This document shows, one piece after another, positions 21,085 to 33,291 of a stretch of DNA of 64,000 nt. Position 1 is the stretch's first letter, and each line of letters opens with the position of its first letter. The position numbers and the translations under genes are program-made. Below the pieces are notes generated by a model. The model was not told where the DNA came from, did not search any database, and saw nothing but the letters and a program-made list of their open reading frames with translations. Source of the DNA: Corynespora cassiicola (taxonomy: Eukaryota; Ascomycota; Dothideomycetes; Pleosporales; Corynesporascaceae); assembly GCA_022059125.1 (NCBI GenBank), contig JAEUWY010000002.1, positions 1,736,001 through 1,800,000 on the forward strand, written 5' to 3'.

Positions 21085-23632
21085 TCAGCGGTCCCTATCC
21101 ACCTCTTCCCTGCTGGGCCGGCGTTGGAGGCCGGTGGCGCTTCGCACGGCGTCAACGCCACGCCATATTGTTGTCACAACAGTTGAACTCAGATCCCTCA
21201 CAGAGCCACTCAGGTCAACAACTCGGTCACGGGGAATAGCAATACCTCGCTCATCGTCCGGTTCAGAACCATTGTCAGCCCAGTTGGCCTCAACGTCAGA
21301 ATCGTAGAAGCCAGCGGGGCCAGCAGTTGAAGAAGATGCGATGGGCACGGGCCGAGATGCCGATGGTGAGTCGTTGCGTGTCTCGGCTGCCTGGATCTGA
21401 AGGCTATCAAGTTCGTCAGAAAAACGTGGCGAGCGTCCAGCAGACACTGACTGCACAGTGCGGTCGAGATATGACTGTGACAAGGAACGCACAACGTCGC
21501 CTTTGCAGATAGGACAGGTGCGGCGCCTAGTAACGAGCCATGGGGTTCTACGAATTCATTTAGCGAGGAAACGAGGCACGTTCATGGGAATATACTCACA
21601 TGCAATCTGCATGGAACTCATGGCCACACGGCAGACTCATCACACGGCTGATGCCATCGACGTACTCTTCGAGACAGACAACGCACTCCTTTTGCCTTCC
21701 ACCATAGCGACGTCGCCATTCAGCAAGTCCTGCTTCGCGCTTTTCTTCTTCTGGTGTTCTTCCACTTTGCTGGAAAGAAGAAGAGGTTGCCGGAACATCA
21801 GTCACTGTCCGCGGCCTCTGGTGTGACGACGATGATGATGCTGGCCGCGAGGCAGAATGCTGAAGAAGCGGTGTAGTGGGTGACGATGTGTCTGGAGTAG
21901 CGGCTGGCGTGGCGTCGCTAATGGTGTGATAGGTGCGCACAGGCAAACGTTCCACCACGGACTTGGGGGCCCGCCAGCGTCGACGCCTGATACGCGAGCG
22001 AAGTAGAAGAAGCGCATATACGACGGTCAAAGTGACTAGCGGACTAACGACCAGGACGAGTAATGTGTCGAAAAATGGGCTTGTGGACATGCTGGTTGGA
22101 GTGAGCGTGACCCAAAGACCTTCGTGCAACGGCGGTTCATCTGGAGAGTTATCGTGACCTTTTGAAAGAGCAATTGCCGTGGCGTTCGTGGACAGCGATA
22201 CACTCTCATCTTCACGCTCTTGGTCCGCGTCTATAGAATCAGTAGCTGGGTCGCCAAACAGCTTGCCTAGCCAGCCCTTGCCCTTCCGATCATTCACCTT
22301 TTCAGTGGAATATTCACCACTTCCAGGCAAAACGCTGCCTCCTTTGCTCTTAGCCCCAGGGGTTGGGCTCGATTTTGACCGAATTTTTGTTGAGCTCGAT
22401 TCGGGCAAGAGATCAGGATCTCGCCAGTCCTGCTCGCCGATAACAAATCCGTCCTCTGCTGGCGTAGTTGCCGGCCGAACATTTGTCGGCTTTGTTTTTG
22501 ATGACTTTAGATCTTCGTCCCAGTCTTCGACAAGGACCCAGTCAAGATTTCCACTATTTGGTGGTCTGTGACTATCTCCTGTCGAAGACGGTCGGGGTGC
22601 ACTGCCAAAGCCGAGTGTATAGAATAAAGACCGGAACCATCCAGGGTTTTCAGACTTAGTTGCTGGCTCCTGTTTAGTCTTCGCGGCGCCTCTAGTCTGT
22701 GCAACAGGACTCTGCTTGGATTTCGATTCAACATTAGCCGTGGTGGGCCGTGTCTTTGACTTTTTCTTCCCGGTCTTGCCGCCCTTGCTGCTCTTGATCA
22801 AACTCAACTTGGCTGCATCATCCGGCGAAAGGTCTTTAACAAGGCCTCCGGAGGGGAGAAGTGACGAGAGAAGGTGCGCTGTCGTATGCGAGGTGAACAA
22901 GGCTGGAATGCTGACGTTGGATGTATCTCCTCGAGCATACATGCGTATCAAGCCTCCGCCGCGCACATCGTCCCCGACGATCAGTGCGACGCCGCCTCGT
23001 CTTTGGGCCCATTTCACCTTTTCCAGGAATCCACAGCCGCCTCGTTTGAGTAGTACGACCTTGCCGGCGATCTCGGCGGCCTCCTGTAGCGATTGAATGT
23101 CGGCATGTTCCGACGTCTTGCCATTATGCTCGTGGAGATGATCGTCGGTTCCGTCATCTACCGTTGCCTTGGCCAATGTTCGTCTACCCTGCGGAGTGTT
23201 TGCTGATTCCGCAAAGGACTGGCTTCTTCTATTTTTTGCAGCTTTGGGAGCGATCGAGGGTCCCTCGTCCCCGTCGCTCCAGCCTGGTACGTCACTGCAA
23301 CCTAACTCGCCCTTGCCCATGGCGTCATCTCCAAAACCGCTGCCAATCCACAAGGGACCACTGAGGCCCTCGGAGGGCAGCGAAGGCCCAAACGCAGCAG
23401 GTCGGGCGAGGAAGAAGGTAGAGTTGTCATCGGTCAAGCTGATTATGGCGGAGGGCGGGAATAGCGAGGCGGGGGAGGTGAAGGAGAAGAAGGCGTTGAA
23501 TCTGCCTTTCTTTGCTGTTGCGGGAGACTCGCGGATCTGCTGCTGGTTGTCGGAGCCGAAGACGAGATAGAGGAGCAGGGTGAGTGCTATCAGGCTCGAG
23601 CATAGCGACAGCAGCAGGCGTAGCGGGCGCAT
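21085..23632 (-). CDS. PA-TM-RING type E3 ubiquitin ligase
   Basis: Complement of 21600-23632 and 21085-21547 (52 nt intron), 831 aa. A membrane-bound RING-H2 ligase of the endomembrane system. The N-terminus is a signal anchor (LLLSLCSSLIALTLLLYLVF). A protease-associated domain follows near residues 175-270 (AGKVVLLKRGGCGFLEKVK, GVALIVGDD, VSIPALFTSH). A long low-complexity, Lys/Ser-rich lumenal stretch leads to one membrane helix near 522-545 (LLVLVVSPLVTLTVVYALLLL) with a basic stop-transfer RSRIRRRRW. The RING-H2 reads CVVCLEEYVDG, LPCGHEFHADC and, across the intron, TPWLVTRRRTCPIC. The cytosolic tail is Ser-rich and acidic. Lumenal PA before TM before RING is the defining order of this family (RNF13/RMR like). 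Its substrate is unknown. The gene body is rich in SP/TP sites. Confidence 0.9.
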
Positions 23633-24999
23633 GGTGAAGGTCTAGACGGTGGCGGGTCTGCAGGGTTGATTGTGGAATCAGAGGAGCGGAGACGGGAGCC
23701 AGCAGGATATGCTGATGCCTCCGTGTTGTACACGCATCCGGCAGCGAGTCGAGGGAGCGCGTTCTCCGGGCAGCAGTTCGCGACGAGGGTCAGGTGCGAA
23801 ACAAGGCGATATTCACGAGTGATGGAGGGGCGGTCGCGGTTTCGGCGGGGGGGCGAGCAGACCAAATGACGGGCAGGACACGGCACGGCGAGGCAAAAGG
23901 CAAGGCACGAACAAGAAGAGGCAGCAGGAAGGCAGAGGCTCAGTGGGTGGAGGGAAAGAAAAACAGAGGGTTGGCCGGGAAAAGAAGCGGTATACGGCGC
24001 ACCCAGGGAAGAAGCTAGAAGGGTTGTGTTGATGGGCCAAACCGCCCAACCCGCCTAACCCGCCCAAACGCCCGCCAGCTACCCGCAGAGCCGGGCCAAG
24101 GCCGGCCCTCGTGCGCGACTGAATCACACCGTCACACGATCTACAACCCCCGCTGCACATGAGCTGACGTACATGTCGCGACCGTGACACACTTGTACCT
24201 GCTGCTGCGCCGCTGCTCGATGGCCGTCGAGACTCTTCCACGAGCTGGAATCGCCGGATGCGGCTCCCGCCCGCAAACAGCCTCCCGCGGTCCCTGCCTG
24301 CCGGCCTGGCAAGCCTTCTGGGCCTTGATCCTTCCCGGACTGCGTTTTCCTGCATGGCTGCATGGGTGAGCACTTGGGGGCACGAGGTCTGCAAGCCGTG
24401 GTTGCGCATGGAGCCAGCAAAGTATACTCTGGGCCCTTCGATGCCTTGGGTAACGGCTAGATGATCCCACCATTTTGATGTTGAGGGCATTGTCACGTGA
24501 CGAGGACCCACCCCCAGCCACCTGCCCAGGCGGGCAGCCACTGGACCCCACGCCTACTGTCCACGACCATTTCGACCATCGTCTGATGCGACATGGGAAC
24601 AGTAGCCCAAAGAAGGAACTCACGCATGTCTCGCCCAGTTCGTTGCGCTTGCCTTGGGTTGAAGTGTGCCGTCGCCCTCAGCCTCTCCCCAGGGCAGGTA
24701 CAACAAACACGCCGTATCGTGCCTTCTCTCGCCGTGTGGATGCAACTGCCATGTGTCTCTTCCATCACTAACTCTTCATTTCCCTGATCTCTCTCTCTCT
24801 CTCATTCACATTTTGCTCTCCACATCGCACATCTGCTACACATCTCTGCTTTCGTCTGACCTACGTCCTATCATTCTTAGTTCCCTTTGCCAGTCCTCCT
24901 ATTCCCCGTGTCTCTGTTCCAAAGACTGTCTGTCTCTCACGCATTCATCGACGCCCAAGCTGCAACCTATTAGTACCTGCTGTCCCCCAGCCCTTCAAC
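23633..24999. promoter_or_regulatory. Divergent promoter, RING ligase / aquaporin
   Basis: This 1.37 kb spacer lies between divergent start codons. Toward the aquaporin it ends in about 200 bases of pyrimidine-rich leader, with a (TC)n tract at about 24788-24803; such leaders are common at fungal transcription starts. A 242-codon minus-strand frame at 23813-24541 has no protein-like features. An inverted GGCGGG/CCCGCC-rich section lies at 24030-24080. Confidence 0.5.
24788..24803 (+). repeat. (TC)n microsatellite in aquaporin leader
   Basis: An uninterrupted TC run of about eight units lies in the pyrimidine-rich region just upstream of the aquaporin ATG. It probably belongs to the 5' UTR or core promoter. 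Confidence 0.8.
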
Positions 25000-26419
25000 A
25001 TGAACGTCAACAAGCCCTCTGACAGCTTCGTGGTTCTGCCTGGCATGAAGCCGGTTTACACATCGGATCCCAAACGAGCCGGGGAGAAGCGCCTGCCAGG
25101 ATGCACTTGGCTTCCAAACAGAGTCCGGCATGTGCTCATCTCCATGCTAGGAGAATTCGTCGGAACCTACCTGTTCCTATTCTTTGCCTTTGCCGGCACC
25201 CAGGTTGCGAACACGCCGCCCAATGATCAGGTGGACGCTCCGGCTAGTACTTCAACCTTGCTTTATATTGCGCTGGCATTTGGTTTTTCGCTCGCCGTCA
25301 ATGTATGGATCTTTTTCCGCATCAGCGGAGGCCTGTTCAATCCTGCGGTATGTGTTTCCTTGCTCTAGTGCCATCTCTGTACTCACAAGTCCGAGGTCAC
25401 CATCGCTCTGGCTCTCGTTGGTGCAATCGACTGGCTCAAAGCTGGACTCCTTACCGTCTCCCAGGTCGTTGCAGGTATTGCGGCTGCCGGCGTCGTTTCT
25501 GCTTTGTTCCCCGGTCCTCTCGTCGTGAGAACTACACTCAGCCAGACTACTTCAATCACTCGTGGGCTGTTTATTGAGATGCTTCTGACTGCAGAACTCA
25601 TCTTTTGCATATTCATGCTTGCTGCCGAGAAACACAAGGCCACCTTCCTGGCACCTATTGGTATTGGATTGGCCTTGTTTATTGCTGAACTGGCCGGTGA
25701 GATCCCTGTAAAGCAGTCAGCTCCATTTTCGCTAATTGCTACAGGCGTTTATTTCACTGGAGGCTCCTTGAACCCAGCGCGCTCCTTTGGTCCAGACGTT
25801 GTTTTGCACACATTTGACGGCTATCACTGGATTTACTGGATTGGTCCGCTTTTGGGGGCCATTGTGGCTGTACTTTTCTACCGCTTGATCAAGATTCTCG
25901 AATACGAGACAGCCAACCCTGGTGCCGACAGCGATGGTCAGGAGAGCCGATATAACGACTCGGGAGAATATGATGCTGAATCCCGACACGCCAGTATGTA
26001 TCCATTCTAGCTGCGCTCGATCAAGTCCTTTGCTAAATCATGCTCATACTGACAGGACCTTAGGCCGCCGCACTGACGGCACAAATGAGTCCATATTTTC
26101 CTCTCCTATCCATCTCATGAGCCAACCAATCCCCGGTCAGCATATCTCGGCTTTCTCTCAGGAGAACTCTGCCTCTACTACTGCGGAATCCTATGCCAGG
26201 CCCACCCAGCCCCAATCCATGTACCACTACGGCGGCGATGGACACCACTCGCGTGTCCATTCGAGCGATCGATCCCACAGGCACCGCCGCAGCTCCACAT
26301 CGTCTCGCTCCCATTACGAGATGAGCTCCGCGGAGCACAGCTTCCGCAGCGGTCCAAGCATAGAGTCGGCCGAACATAGTGGTAGTTCAACATCCCACCG
26401 CTCAAGGTCCAGTCATTGA
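25000..26419 (+). CDS. Aquaporin (MIP family) with long Ser/His-rich tail
   Basis: Exons 25000-25347, 25396-25993 and 26064-26419, 433 aa. A six-helix channel for water or small solutes in the plasma or another membrane. The two pore half-helices are present: GGLFNPAVTIAL (formed across intron 1) and GGSLNPARSFGPDVV, both with intact NPA boxes. Helix 1 is LISMLGEFVGTYLFLFFAFAG, with the conserved Glu. The C-terminal ~110 residues after the last helix are polar: acidic (YNDSGEYDAESRH) and then rich in Ser, His and Arg (HSSDRSHRHRRSSTSSRSH), likely phosphorylated. The tail is mostly encoded by exon 3. If intron 2 is kept, translation ends nine bases or so inside the intron frame (ASMYPF then stop), giving a short-tail form of about 336 aa. 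Intron 1 uses an unusual GAG acceptor, supported by the NPA box. Confidence 0.9.
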
Positions 26420-26867
26420 CATAAAGAGCCGTCCGCAGGTCCCGGATGCATGGACGGCTTTTGCTACTGGCCCTTATGTTGGCTCCCCCACTTTACTCTG
26501 CGCGCTTGCTTCTGTCCATGATGTGCTCTGGTAAGGACGAATGGGTTGAGGGAAGTTGGGCAGGTGCTATGTGGGCGCTGTTTGTACAATCGGTTGTATA
26601 ACAGTATTTACTTGGTCTTATTGAGTACTTACCCTGATTCGGTCGTGATATATGCATGCACGCCTTGTGCTTCCAAGTACCTCGGTACCACGGCACATCG
26701 CACATGAAGAGGCCATTCGTATGTGGTCGCCAATATTCACACGGACTCGTCAGCGAAAATCCACAAAAATAAAGGAATGCATTGGCGTACACAAGGCCGT
26801 GGTATCTAAAATCGGTATCATCGCTCAAGGGAAAAACCCCCCTCCCATGGAAACAAACAAAACATCA
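26420..26867. other. Convergent intergenic region
   Basis: These 448 bases hold the facing 3' UTRs of the aquaporin and the rhodopsin-like gene. Nothing else is recognised. Confidence 0.4.
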
Positions 26868-28485
26868 CTACACGATGTGAGCCTGGACGCGCTCGGGCCG
26901 CTGCACTTCGATGCGCTCCTCCACACTTGCCGACCTCGATAGAGTGACTTCGGTCGTAATTTCGGTCGTCTTTGAGATGCCATGTCTCGGTGTGTACCCA
27001 TCCTCCAACCAACTCACTGTCCCCGTACGCGTCGGACTCGCCAGGCCCTTATTCAGGCTACTCGTGCTCCCCTCGCGCTCCTTGTCCACATCTATGTTTG
27101 TCATCATGAGCACATCGTCATTGTTGTGGTGGTGGTGGTTATCATGCGTCCGACTCGAGGCCAGGGAATTGTAGTTATCAGCAGCGCGCCCCCTGCTAAC
27201 CCCGGTGCCGTACGCACCCGAGTGCGCATACTTTGACGCGGAGCGGGCATTGGATCCGCGGCCGTAGGTGGAGCCGAGGACGGTGCGGAAGAGGGGTTTC
27301 ATGCAGGGGAGGTTCCCTGCGATGATGCCTACGTTTGTCTCGACGACGGTCCAGATGGTGAGGTTGCGCGAGTCCCAGAGCCAGTCGCCCGTCTTGCCGT
27401 AGTCGTTTAGGTGTACGGCTTTTATGAGGGCGGCGGCTGTTGCGCTGGAGGTGAGGGGTGTTAGTTGGGGGAGAGGGTTGGAGGAGGAGGGGGGAGGGAG
27501 ACGTACAAGATGCCGAGGCCCATGATGCCGATTAGAGAAATCTTTTTGCGCTTGTTCATTTGGATTTTGAGGACCATGGGGATCTGGGGGTTGTCAGCGG
27601 AGGGATGTGGATAGAAGGCCATGAAGGCATACCGGTATCACAATGGCGAACAGGATGTCAGTGACGATGTTCAAACCTTGGTTGTTAGCGTGGGCTTGCG
27701 TGGCTTGAAGTTTCGTGTAGACTTACAGACGTTGGTGTAGCTTAGTGCTCGTAGCGTCTGGGGTCCCCAACATGTACCCTTATTCGAGGGGTCCCATAGG
27801 ATTGCGATGTTTGTACATTGGAACATGATGGTCTGTTGTTGATGAGTGAGCAGGCGGTTCGACCAATCCCAGGTGGCAACGGAGTCTTGGGTATACTTAC
27901 GAAAAAGCAACCAACTGTGTAAACCCCCATAAAGACTAGAAGACTCGTTAGAGAAGTCTGGCTTGGGATGCCGGCCAGGGCAACTCACTCATGATTCCAA
28001 TGATCATCCGTCTATACATGGTCTCGGTCGCAATACGGAGAAGAAAGAGCCCAATGGACAGCTTTATTATACAAATGGCGAAGAGGTAGATTGGCTGAGT
28101 GATGAAGTTCAACTTGAGTGCGAGATGAATATCGTCTAGTGGTATCTGGTCGATGTGTCGTCCTGCTCCGTAATAGACCTGAGGAATTATAATAATCTGC
28201 CCGGCGATGCACTGCATCCTGTCAGTTCAAGCTCCCGGCGGCGACAGGCCTCAACTCACGAGCGCCATGGCAGAACTCATCACATAGTCCTAGGAACTCG
28301 TCAGTAACGGTGACTACAAAGATCGTCGGGCCAATGCTTACGTCCCAGCCGACATTGCGGATCATCTTCAATCGCACATACAAACGAGTGACCATGGTGA
28401 TCAAGGCCAAGCTGGTCACGGTGAGAGTAGCACCGAGAATCAGCGGCCCTGCATCCTCGACAGGATATTTCGAGACGGCCGACAT
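26868..28485 (-). CDS. Fungal rhodopsin-like seven-helix membrane protein
   Basis: Complement of eight exons: 28342-28485, 28260-28289, 27989-28211, 27901-27935, 27727-27832, 27633-27676, 27507-27583, 26868-27444; 411 aa. Seven short introns fall in the helical domain. The order of segments is that of the fungal integral membrane rhodopsin domain found in Pth11-like receptors: MVTRLYVRLKMIRNVGWDDYVM, VYYGAGRHIDQIP, QPIYLFAICIIKLSIGLFLLRI, CTNIAILWDPSNKGTCWG, LNIVTDILFAIVIP, and TGDWLWDSRNLTIWTVVETNVGIIAGNLPC with MKPL. No CFEM domain precedes it. The cytosolic tail of about 120 residues carries Ser, Arg and a His-rich patch (HDNHHHHNND). The role is unknown; related proteins are proposed surface sensors. 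Start is ATG 28485; frame continues upstream without an ATG. Exons 2 (30 nt) and 4 (35 nt) are small. Confidence 0.85.
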
Positions 28486-31301
28486 GGTAGATCGCAATCC
28501 GCTCTCAGATGGATGTCTGGAGGAAAGTGGTCGTCTGGAGAAGACGACCCGCAGCGGATCATTGAACTCTGACCCTCAAGTAGCGGGACTACGACCGATC
28601 TTAACGGGGTAGTCTCAAATGGAGGGCAAAGCGATAATTTTGGGGCAGGGGATTCATGTGTCGCAGAGCTGGGAATAAACCCAGTCATGGGTGACAGCCC
28701 GCATACATACACCGTCATGGACTCCCGTATAGGGAATGCCCCTGAAGAAGGTCCGAAGGACCTTGGCACCAATCAACCAAAAACTTCCAGCAAGTCCTGA
28801 ACGCCTTGATTCCACGATATGCTGAGGCGATTGGCCAAGCCGTGCTCGTTGGGCTGTGTGCTAGCGGTAGTGACCCCTAGGCGAGCCCATAGAATTGCCA
28901 CCAAGCTCATAAACACATGGCAAGTGCCTGAGATGAAAGTTCCAGAAGGTGGCAGACAGCCGTGCGACAGCTCGCAAACGAAAGTTTCCGCATCCATGGT
29001 ACGAAGATGGAGGCAAGCGAGCACTGTCGGCGCAGCCTGGCCGTCCCTGATCGAGTCGCGGGCCATTGCGAGAGCGAAGCCGACCAAGTCGGAGAGAGCA
29101 GACCCGCGGCCTCGCAAAACCTCCCATTCCTCATCGGATCATGTCCGAGCATCGTTCGGTCTCCATGTAGCTGTAGCTCGTCACGCGCCAAGTAAGGGTG
29201 GATGAAAGCTATTCTGGTACTGTATCCATCATGTGCAGGCCGAGCTGCCGACAGCTCGAGTTTGCGCTTCACATGGCCGGCCTACAGCTAGCCGAGAGGA
29301 CAAGCAGATGGTCCAACACAAACCACACACCATCTCAGAGGACGTGGAGGTGGCCTGATTCGAGGCGGCGAAACGCCGGGCAGGCACATTGCAAGATTAC
29401 TCTACTGTGCCTCCAGCGAGCAGGCGCATTTGATGTTGCAGGCTCGGTGTTTCTTCCTTGTCGTGCGCTGCCACACCCCCGGTCATGCCGCAGCGCCAAT
29501 GCTCCTTCGGCGAGCGCAGCGACATTACCGCGGTAGGGGACGGGACCGAGAGGCCGCTACAAGATGCGGCGAAGGCGGTTTTGAAAAGAATCTACAGGGA
29601 TTCGGACCTGCTTGAACGGGCCATCTGGGTGCTTCCCAGATAATCGAGCGGCGCGATTGCGCAACTCGGTGCAGCGCGTAATGCGGTGACGTGCACCGAA
29701 CCATCGTTTGATAAGAGCCATTGAAGAGGCTGGATCGCAGCGAGCTGGGCAACGCATTGTTTACGAAGCCCTCACGGCGAGCAACCATGGTTGAAAATTT
29801 CCGCGGTGATCTGAGGACTAGACGGCCGGCTCCCGAGTGGAGGTTGTGGAGAGAGATGGCAGCAGGCGGCGCAGAGTCTATCTTGGGCGCTTCCTGCTGC
29901 AATCTAGCTCCTGGCGGCGTTCAGGATCGAATGAATGCTCCGGATTGTGGAGGGGGGAAATCGCGGTGCGGAACCTCTGCAAGTGGTTGCAATTAACTTT
30001 GAGCCATGCCCGCTGCGGCTAGGACCAGAGACGGGACGCGTCTTTTGTTCCCCTCAGGCATGCTCCGCCAGCTCCAGCCGCCTCGCCTACTCCAAGTCGC
30101 CTCTTGATGTGGTTGAGAGAGCTCCAGCGGGAGGTGGTGCCATGTTCCTGCGACCCAGTCTCAGCACCCTGAATCGCAACGTGCACTGCCAAGGAAACCT
30201 CATGCTTGTATCCCTCTTCCAAGACGCCGTTCCGGTACCTTTTGTGCGATCCAAGGGCCGATTACGGCCCCTTAGGCCGAAGAGCCCACAAGAGCCTCAT
30301 GCCGAAGCGGCAGCTGCTGCGACCCTGCTGTGCTTGCTCGGATGTTCCCGCCGAGAATCGTTTCGTCTGTACCTTTTCGTTCTGATCCTAACCCAATGTT
30401 GGTGTATACACCCATTCTTCTCGCCCTGGAAGTGGCTTCTTCCATAATGGTCTCCCATATTCCTCGTATCTAGCTAATTCTAGCATCATGCAAGACGAAC
30501 CTGGTGCCGTCTCCTCGCAACGTAGAACCGCAAGGCACCCGCCCCCAGCCAATACCACATGGGAGATCCTCATTGGCAATCTTTCAAGTGGTGTGATGGA
30601 GTGCCTCATCCGCTGCCATGGTCTAGGTAGACCTTGGGGCCTTGTCCACCGACCCGTTTTCCCTCAATTGTGGGTCGCCACAAGCTCAATATAACTCTAC
30701 GCGGCGCATGGCCCGCATGCCTCCCTATCGATTGGGCCGTTGCTTTTCTCCTGCTTCTTCTGGGCAAATAGCCACGCCCAGATGGCTGTAGCGGGGTCTT
30801 CTGGGGCATGGGGATACTGCTCGGAGGCAGATCGCCGGTGCTCCGGGCCCGACCGTCGACTAGTTACGCCCACTCCCACCTCGCCAATGCCTAGGGCTAT
30901 TGAGGCTGCATTAGTAGGCCGTGCCACATCGTATCCGCGAACGGCGTACATCGTTCGGGCACCCATGTGGACTTGAGTCGTGGTCTGCATTGCAGAAAAC
31001 GGTTGCCTGTCATATTGACATGAAGAGTAATTCGGAGACAGTCCGTTCAAAGTTAGAGCTCTGGCGGGAGCGGGCAACCTCAGGGCCGCCCATTAACATG
31101 ATACACATTAAAAAGGCCCAATTGATCGCACCGGAGTCATTTTCTCGCTCTCACCAGCTTGCTTCCCTCGTTCCTGGCCTTAACCTACAGCTGCCCCGTT
31201 GGGTTGCAAGAGTCGCCGAGAGTCGTCTTTCCTCCCCCCTTCTGCTCGTATCGATAAAATTTCTCATCGGAGTTTGAATCTTATTGTCCATCACCACCAA
31301 G
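28486..31301. other. 2.8 kb region without supported gene
   Basis: This is the longest gene-free stretch of ordinary base composition in the window, between the divergent rhodopsin-like gene and tyrosinase. Open frames on both strands are short and mutually overlapping. The minus-strand frame 28773-29117 looks the most protein-like, but has no ATG context or splice partner that I trust. No transposon ends or repeats are visible. It may be a large divergent promoter, contain a non-coding transcript, or be a decayed gene. Confidence 0.5.
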
Positions 31302-32699
31302 ATGCGATTCAGCAGATCAGCAGTGGTTTGCGTGCTGGCGGCGACGCTTACTCGTGCCCTCCCCACTCCTCAGGATGACGGCGATCTTCCCTCGACCGCT
31401 TCGTGCGACCCCACGAAAGCGAGCCAGCAGCTCGATCAGTTGGCCCAGCATGCAATCGACCAGATCAATGATGATCTCGAGGACGATGGCGAGAACCAAA
31501 AGCGCGGGGGCTGCACGCTGAAGACGCTGACGGTCCGAAAGGAATGGTACGTCTCGGCACCCTTTCCTCCATGGCCGCCAATCACTTTTGGCTTGGACGC
31601 CATCTATGCTCTATCCCAGCTGGTTAGATTGCTAATTTCTTCTCTAGGGGAAGCCTCTCTGCCAACGAGCGCAAGGACTACACCAACGCAGTGCTATGCC
31701 TCCAGGCAAAGCAGGCCAACACGCCATCGTCTCTGATCCCAGGCGCTAAGTCGCGTTTCGACGACTTTGTCGGCCTGCACATCAACGACACAAACTTCAT
31801 CCACTACACTGTAAGTAAGACACTTGCGCCGCCTGTGGCAACGTGCAGGCTTGACTGACCCGGCCAATCGATAGGGCACTTTCCTGGCTTGGCACCGATA
31901 CTTCACCTGGCAGTACGAGCAGGCCCTCCGCAATGAGTGCGGCTACAAGGGCGCCCAGCCGTACTGGGACTGGGCAAAGACCGCCCGCACCGGCCTCGAA
32001 GTCTCGCCCATCCTCGATGGCTCAGACACGTCCATGTCCGGCAACGGCGCGCCCGTCCCCAACCAAGGCAACGTCGTCCTCGGCGGCAACGGCCTGCCCG
32101 AGATCCTGCTACCCCCAGGGACCGGCGGCGGCTGCGTGACCTCGGGCCCCTTCAAGGACATGACTGTGAACCTGGGCCCCGTGGCCCTGGGCTTGACCGA
32201 CGGCACCTCCATCGGCAACGGCAACGGCCTAGCCTACAACCCGCGCTGCCTCAAGCGCGACCTCACCGACGCCATCAACCGCCGCTTCGCAAACGCCACC
32301 TCGGTCGTCGACAACATCCTCCGCCCCACCGACATCTACGACTTCCAAATGACCATGCAGGGCTACCCGGGCTCCGGCGACATTGGCATCCACGGCGGCG
32401 GCCACTACGCCATGGGCGGCGACCCCGGCCGCGACGTCTTCACCTCCCCCTCTGACCCCCTGTTCTACCTCCACCACGGCATGATCGATCGCGTGTGGTG
32501 GATCTGGCAGCTCTTGGACAGGGAGACCAGGACCGGGGCCGAGGGTATCAGCGGCACGGGGACGTTTCTCAATGAGCCTCCGAGCGCCAACACGACCCTC
32601 GATACCGTCATCGACTTGGGGTATGCGGGTGGCGCGCCCCTGCCCATGAGGGACCTGATGAGCACGACGGATGGCCCCTTTTGTTACATCTACTTGTAG
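31302..32699 (+). CDS. Secreted tyrosinase-like copper monooxygenase
   Basis: Exons 31302-31546, 31648-31810 and 31875-32699, 410 aa. A type 3 copper enzyme that oxidises monophenols or diphenols, probably extracellular. The signal peptide (MRFSRSAVVCVLAATLTRA) is followed by an acidic propeptide and a Kex2 site in ENQKRGG near residue 70. The copper A histidines appear in VGLHINDTNFIHYT and TFLAWHRYFTWQYE. Copper B is in GIHGGGHYAMGG and FYLHHGMIDRVWWIWQ. CGYKGAQPYWDWA is the family WDW segment. The protein ends soon after the central domain, so it belongs to the short secreted tyrosinases that lack the C-terminal lid of melanin tyrosinases. It could also act in a secondary metabolite pathway, but the neighbours do not show such a cluster. 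Confidence 0.9.
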
Positions 32700-33291
32700 A
32701 AACCCCGCGGCGCCTGGCGCACACACACACACACACACCTACCCACTGGGCTCGGGGTCGGCTGCGGATGATGTATGACGTACGTACATATAATTGTAAT
32801 TTACGAATTTCACGCCACAAAAAGATGTGTATTTGGATATTCTTCGACCCAAGTGGTCAAATACATGACAGAGCATTGGTTCCTCGCAGTCCGTATTAGT
32901 GATTAAGAGTACAAAAAGAGGATACACAGCGGCGGAGCCGAAGATGATTTTACACATACAAGACAAATCAAAAGCCAACAAGATGTTACTGCAAGTGCCA
33001 CAAAAGTCGCGTGTCCTTCCGGATTCGCTGGCTCCCCGCTGAGATATTGAGACATTGAGATATGTACTATATACCCCGGCGCTTAGGCCGGCCCACACGA
33101 AAAAAGCAAAGCGCCCATCTATGCATCGGGATATATGCGCCATTCTACTCCATGGAAACAACAATCACCCCTGATACAAGGAAAATCGAAGACGAGAGTC
33201 AAGGAAATCATAGGTACGATAATGCCTCTTGCTCCTTCCTTGGGCACCAAGACATGTAAATCTACAAGGGCGTGGTGCGCCCACCGGACGA
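32700..33291. other. Convergent intergenic region
   Basis: This 592-base spacer lies between the 3' ends of tyrosinase and the ABCG gene. It holds a (CA)n tract and A/T-richer sequence around 32790-32830. No gene is recognised. Confidence 0.4.
32720..32738. repeat. (CA)n microsatellite
   Basis: About nine to ten uninterrupted CA units lie some 20 bases after the tyrosinase stop codon, most likely in the 3' UTR. Confidence 0.85.

Noticed and set aside
23813..24541. 242-codon minus-strand frame between the RING gene and the aquaporin
   Set aside because: GC-rich promoter DNA with several overlapping open frames; Gly-Leu-Gly and Pro runs, no family features.
31937..32455. 172-codon Arg/Pro-rich frame inside tyrosinase
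   Set aside because: A +1 shadow of C-ending codons; the tyrosinase frame has all copper ligands.
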